Shown one piece after another: positions 59,241 through 64,000 of a stretch of DNA of 64,000 bases. Numbering within the stretch: the stretch's first letter is position 1; each line of letters begins with the position of its first letter. A program made the position numbers and the translations under genes. This DNA comes from Topomyia yanbarensis (taxonomy: Eukaryota; Arthropoda; Insecta; Diptera; Culicidae), in contig NC_080670.1 of the NCBI RefSeq assembly GCF_030247195.1, forward strand, positions 156,190,580 to 156,254,579, in the 5' to 3' direction. The notes below the pieces were generated by a model. The model ran no database searches. It was given only the letters and a program-made list of their open reading frames with translations, and had not been told where the DNA came from.

Positions 59241-62200
59241 AGCACGAACGTGAGTAGTGTGTCCTACACAGTGCCAATACACTAAAGGCCAGACTTTTGA
59301 AGCTTTTTAAACCTTACTATAAAAATAACACACATTCACTCATGAGTTTTACTTGTGATGATAATGGGTCACTTTTTGGTGCACGGGCATTTGCGTCCAT
59401 ATAACGATTATTTCTCCTGCGCTTTTGCTCAATGTAGTGACCGCTATACCTTATCGCGATACGGTGTGGATCTTTTCTAATATTGTATTTACCTACCGTT
59501 TCATTGTGCAATTTCGGGATCAATTTCTCAAAACTCCCCTGAGGTTAGGTTTCGTGTTGTGAAATTTTAACCTGACGAGTAGTCCTCTTCGGGTGGCGCT
59601 AAAGCTGCTCATTTGCAATGTCGCGAGGAGTGTTTTTGGTACACGGAAACCGTAAACGGCCATTTGTCGCGGTATGTACAAGGGAAAAGATCGGAAAGTG
59701 GTTGAAAATAAATTTCGGATTAAAATACAGAACTGGATTTATTTTTATCATTTTTTTTATCATTTTTTTGTTAAAGGATTACTTAAACTCATGTTAGATT
59801 GTGAAGTTTATATCCTGTTTTACATACTTATATGTTTGGAGCTGGTTTTACGAAGCATGTTCTGTTCTCACGACTTCTATTTTCGATCGTCCATTGGATA
59901 GTAGTTCCACCATTCCTGCACATAGAAAAAATAAGTTATACTAGGTTTCTGCTAATAAGTTCATTTTTTTAATTATTGAGAAAGGTAAGAAAATAATATT
60001 GACGGTTTCTTTCATCTTTAACATGATGCAATTTCTAAAACGTTCTTTTTTCTTTCCCAAAGAAGAGATAATCTCCATGATATTGTTCCACCGGCACATG
60101 CTGCGCTTCCCAGACCACTTTCGACGATCAATTTTTAATCATTTTCAAATTGCGGATAAAACCATTGCGAAAAAGGAAAATCACCGTAGAGAGAAAAATA
60201 TAATCAGTTGGATTGCTTTCTCCTGTTTCTGCTCCTTATTATTCCATCTAACAAAAGATTATACGAATAAAAGTGATTCCCGGCATCCCATGGCAAGTAC
60301 ACTGCCGAATCATTCTTACCGCGAGATAATGATTTCCTTTGATGTCACGCCACATTGGGAAGATGATTTTCCAATATTTTCCACCCCCTTCTACTCCTAT
60401 TTGGCGAAAGCGCGCGATCCTAGAAGGATTCCTGTGGTTAAGCTTGCTTTGTATGCAATGCTTCCGCATCGTATGCATCCTTCTTTCCTTGGAGCCGAGG
60501 TTACAGGAACAAATTCGTTCATATTTTCCTTCCAGTGATGGATTTCCAACAGAAGAGTGTGGGGTAAAACGGATCTTATGTTGGTTAGGTGGAGGAGGAG
60601 GGATATAGATCTTTTCTTTCAACTCTGTGTGCAGCAGTGCATAAATGTGATACCATTTTTACGAAATGTAAGATGTTGGGTAGTTCCTAAAAATCTATAG
60701 CACCTGTACATATTTTTGGAAGTATCCTCTACTCCGTTCTTCCCTATCCGTACATCATTCCACGTTTCATGGTAATTCAACGAATCGTACCAATTTTACC
60801 CTGTCGTACACTGGTACACAGATGAATTCAAATCCCACTAATTTAAATTAGTGCGTTCGCATTTACGATATCATGCAAAATTCCTTTTGATTTATGATTC
60901 ATATCTGCTAAATGTATGTTGGCGCACATTCGCAAACTGATGGGAATATCCTGCCGACAGCAATTATATCTGTATGAGACTTTTGCTCCTCTACACTCTA
61001 CACTAGGTAATTTCGACATTGGCAAGTCACATTCGAACTCTGCATCGGCAGTTCCAATTATACTCATCTTTGAATGCTTTGAAGCATGCATTGGTACACT
61101 GGTCCAAAAAAATTGTTTTTCTTTGTGTAAACAAAGTTCAGTTAAGATTTTCTACGATTACTGTAGCATTCGAATGATGGTTTCCAATCCGAACGATGAT
61201 AGAGCGTGGTTATATTCTTATCATATCGGTACTCTCCGCATTAAATGTGAAGACTTTTAACATACATAAATGTGCCTAAATTTGTATCTACAACAAAGAT
61301 TTTCAAACACATGTAGACCAGTGCTGTGCTCATCCCAGAATTCCGATACAGTCAGTACCATGACGGTGTCTTGTTTGCCTAAGCCTAGCTTGCCAGTATA
61401 ATTGATGATATGCTAATCAAATAAAAGACTTTATTGCGTTTCTGCAATTACTTTTCACATTTGATATGCAAAATAATAACTCATGCGGTAGTTTTGCTCT
61501 TTCAGCACGAAACTGTTTGCAATCGTAGCCCTTTCGTTAATGACAATTGTGAAATCGAGAGAGGGGGACGAAAGGCAAACATTCTCCTAGGTACTATCTA
61601 ATTCTCAGGATGCCAAACACAACCTACAGATTTGAAGAGGTAGAACAACACAACAAATCAGTATCCTATCTCGAACCCCTTCACTGATAATGTAAACTAT
61701 GCTATCTACGTTAATGGACTTCTCGCAATTTTGAAGACATCATCATCATCATCGTTGTGCTGGAAATTGATCCAAACTACGGCCCCCTCCCTACATACCC
61801 AGCAGGATAAAAGTCATTAGCATTACTACCCAATCTACACTACTAGGCACTTTCCATTAATTCATATTGATTGCTTGATCCATCCCTTATCTAAATACCA
61901 TCAGCGGTCCTACGAAGTCGTCATTCCTGTCTATAGTTCCATCAAACTGCGTACCCATCGCCATCGTTAGCAATTAGATATTGAATTTTGAATTTGAATA
62001 ATTAACAAACATCGTTTTACCACCTCATCAGCTTCCGCTAAAACAATCTACTAAGGGCATGTACATACCTACGTACGCACATACCCACAAAGGTTCAACG
62101 CAACACTATCAGAAGCATTTTCCACGACCGGCCATTTGACATGGTGGGGGAGGGGGGCGGAGGCGACCACGCACCCGTATGCGGAGAACCAATTTGCGCT

Positions 62201-62441
62201 AATGTTTGCCTAGGTTAAATTACAGATAATTTTATAGATAAATTGGTGGCGATTGAAACGAGATGCGTGCGGTGCCTAATTTGCAGAACTTTAATTGGTA
62301 AATTAGAGTGCATGCGGTCTTTTCATCAAAATTTGTAAATTTATAATGCAATAGATTATATTAATTTATAAACAGTTTGATTTTGAACGAAGCCAATATT
62401 GTTAATTTTGCGTTGCATTGTCATCAAGGTCAAAGCTGGCG
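59241..62441. other. Unassigned; one long ORF of doubtful meaning
   Basis: A plus-strand frame 59999-60538 (179 codons, beginning MTVSFIFNMMQFLKRSFFFP) is the longest here, but it is rich in F, I, K and H, has no recognised domain and overlaps a minus-strand frame. I treat it as chance. ATCATCATC runs lie near 61740. 62100-62180 is locally G-rich. Nothing else can be supported. Confidence 0.35.
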
Positions 62442-62643
62442 GGAGATCCGTGAAGCATGAAAACCGCGTTATTAAAAAAATAAAGTTCGGTTTTTAGTGT
62501 TTCGGATTCTTCTCGTCAGTATCTAACACCAACTTAATGCTAGGAGATCCGTGAAGCATGAAAACCGCGTTATTAAAAAAATAAAGTTCGGTTTTTAGTG
62601 TTTCGGATTCTTCTCGTCAGTATCTAACACCAACTTAATGCTA
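62442..62643. repeat. Perfect 2 x 101-bp tandem duplication
   Basis: GGAGATCCGTGAAGCATGAA starts at 62442 and again at 62543, and the full 101-bp units appear identical, ending TTAATGCTA. Such identity means a recent duplication or an assembly artefact. Each unit has AATAAAG after an A-run, reminiscent of a 3' UTR, but no coding sequence. Confidence 0.92.
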
Positions 62644-63049
62644 GTTAGATTAGTGGCTATTTTTACAAAATAATTAACTAAACCGTTATGCTGATAATCC
62701 TCGTAAAAACTTGTTCTCTAGTTTTTCATAATTATGGTTTATTTGACCATTGTGTATCCATTGGATCTTACGTGTGCAATTTTTTACTTCGCGAGGAGAT
62801 CTTATTTCTTTGTCGAGAACCATTAGTTGCTTCGCCTACTGCTGCTGTCATCACTGTTATTATTGTATAGGTTTTTACGATTGCATGGCTTTTGACAGTA
62901 CGAGTAACGAGCGTGTATCTGTTTTCTTTGTCATTCGCTTCTACGTTAGCGGTGCTGGCTGTTGGTTTGAAGATAGATGGTGCGGCACAGTGGAAAGAAG
63001 CACTTTGCGCATGTTTTATAGTTCGGGCAGGAACTTCGGTTGTTGTGAA

Positions 63050-63775
63050 TTAATTGTTATTGATGTAGTCTGTATGTTGAGTTTTCCGTAATTCAGCAGC
63101 CTCTGCAAATTTGGCAACCGTTTGTGGTTCAGGTAAAGATATTGGAGCCTGTGTGTTGGCATATCTTTCTGGAGATGAGTTTTCCTCAGCTGTTTCTGGG
63201 CAGGGCTGTCCGTAATGTGCCGTTTGTTCACAAAACTGGCACGTATTAGTTTGTCCTTGATATGTACAAAGAATTCGCTGTGTAATGGTATCACCCCCTT
63301 CTGTGTTGTACTGCAGGGTAAGGTAGGAGGGAATGGGTTGGTCTACCCGCATTCTCGCCACAAAGACACCATTTGAAATACCTGGGAAGTAGTTTCTCCA
63401 TGTGTCCTCCGTAATAGATTCCACTGCTCCGAAATGCGACATGAATCTTTTAATTGCCACTTTGCAAGTAAGTGGAGATAAATCATGTAATTTAACTTCA
63501 ATATTACCATTATCCATGTATATAGGGATCTTGATTTCAGCGTTGTCACAAACAAGCACGTGTTTTAAGTTGTTCTGCGAAATGAATCTTTTCGCCTGGG
63601 CGAATTTGTTGAAGGTTATTAGCACCGCATGCCTGACGTGCTCGAGCTGTATGCAGGTGACTTCCGAAAACCGAAGCTGCATTTTCACCTTCAGCAGATG
63701 TTCCACATCACGAATACTTGGTCTTATGTGAAAAGACCTGAAGTCAATGGCAACTGTGTTAGGGCGAATTATCAC
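63050..63775 (-). CDS. LINE ORF1-type protein with CCHC knuckle
   Basis: An open 241-codon frame starting MIIRPNTVAIDFRSFHIRPS. The first half resembles the RRM-like, DUF4283-type region of LINE ORF1 proteins (VLITFNKFAQAKRF, VKLHDLSPLTCKVAIKRF, HFGAVESITEDTWRNYFPG); a zinc knuckle CQFCEQTAHYGQPC follows near residue 190. The tail (SSPERYANTQAPIS...) is polar and ends in a stop at 63050. Such proteins bind retrotransposon RNA. No ORF2 is seen downstream on the minus strand (63049-62650 has stops in the frames I read), so the element is either cut short or has lost ORF2. Specific clade not assigned. Confidence 0.72.
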   Translation of the reverse strand: MIIRPNTVAIDFRSFHIRPSIRDVEHLLKVKMQLRFSEVTCIQLEHVRHAVLITFNKFAQAKRFISQNNLKHVLVCDNAEIKIPIYMDNGNIEVKLHDLSPLTCKVAIKRFMSHFGAVESITEDTWRNYFPGISNGVFVARMRVDQPIPSYLTLQYNTEGGDTITQRILCTYQGQTNTCQFCEQTAHYGQPCPETAEENSSPERYANTQAPISLPEPQTVAKFAEAAELRKTQHTDYINNN

Positions 63776-64000
63776 GTTTTGTTGATGAGACTCAGTTATC
63801 TTGATAGATCACGCAAGAATAAAAATAACGGTATCCTTTGTTCTTCAGACAATGCGCACAAGTAACTGTTTTTGCGTTCGCTTTGCACTGGCTCGGACAG
63901 AAGCAGGAGCACACTGAGTATCGTGACCGATGCCTTTGATAATTGAAAATAGACTGATCGATGAAATTATGTTAAGTTCCATGGATCTTCTAATGAAATT
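63776..64000. other. Upstream of the LINE ORF1, window edge
   Basis: Probably 5' UTR of the LINE that encodes the ORF1 at 63050-63775, but no promoter motif could be placed. Confidence 0.3.

Noticed and set aside
59999..60538. 179-codon plus-strand ORF
   Set aside because: No recognised domain, biased low-complexity composition, and an overlapping antisense frame of similar quality.

Overview
This window looks like mosquito DNA, most likely a culicine such as Aedes. The evidence is AT-rich, intron-poor sequence packed with mosquito-type mobile elements: ITmD37E mariner-like transposases, R1-clade and jockey-clade LINEs, many non-autonomous hAT elements with 8-bp target duplications, TA-flanked MITEs, a short Helitron and tRNA-derived SINE-like pieces. 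I found no ordinary host protein gene that I can name. The only long gene that stays open is a multi-exon hAT transposase on the minus strand (30439-35407). No search could be run, so family names rest on motifs and on matches between copies inside the window.

Layout. 1-4040: a decayed mariner-type (ITmD37E) transposase on the minus strand, split by a hAT element (110-2568, itself carrying a MITE and a LINE fragment) and by a 1.18-kb foldback element (2719-3894). 4040-8900: mostly unassigned, with a candidate spliced exon at 8477-8761. 8915-10591: a hAT non-autonomous element and a short MITE. 11518-11734: a pure TA microsatellite. 12973-15690: a 46-bp-arm hairpin followed by a jockey-type LINE remnant that carries a hAT-like insertion. 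16600-21900: a solo foldback arm, SINE-like sequence, a hAT element (19170-21326) holding three nested repeats including a 33-bp minisatellite MITE, then a further MITE. 22400-29000: SINE-like sequence, a Helitron, a 3.1-kb hAT element enclosing another ITmD37E pseudogene, and two TA-flanked MITEs.

30439-35407: the hAT transposase gene. Three exons join in perfect phase to 743 codons; intron 1 holds a 2.15-kb Harbinger-like element with TTA target duplications. 38900-41630: an R1-clade LINE (minus) with an internal deletion fusing ORF1 to the endonuclease and an Asp-to-Asn change in RT motif A. 44770-46402: three TA-flanked MITEs. 46800-47100: promoter-like, possible solo LTR. 48420-49800: a second copy of the LINE seen at 907-1810, with a hAT MITE inside.

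50105-59240: a second R1-clade LINE (plus) broken by two datable insertions. The first is a 1.2-kb PHD-finger LINE derivative (51086-52319, 5-bp duplication ATCAT). The second is a 3.7-kb hAT element (52670-56374, 8-bp duplication GTGCTGCC). Its 3' region ends in 142-bp tandem repeats. 62442-62643: an exact 2 x 101 bp duplication. 63050-63775: an open LINE ORF1 with a CCHC knuckle.

The main pattern is layered insertion: many elements sit inside others, with target duplications that allow their order to be read. The strongest candidate for something functional is the hAT transposase gene, which has no disabling lesion and for which I could not find terminal inverted repeats; it may be a recent autonomous element or a domesticated gene.
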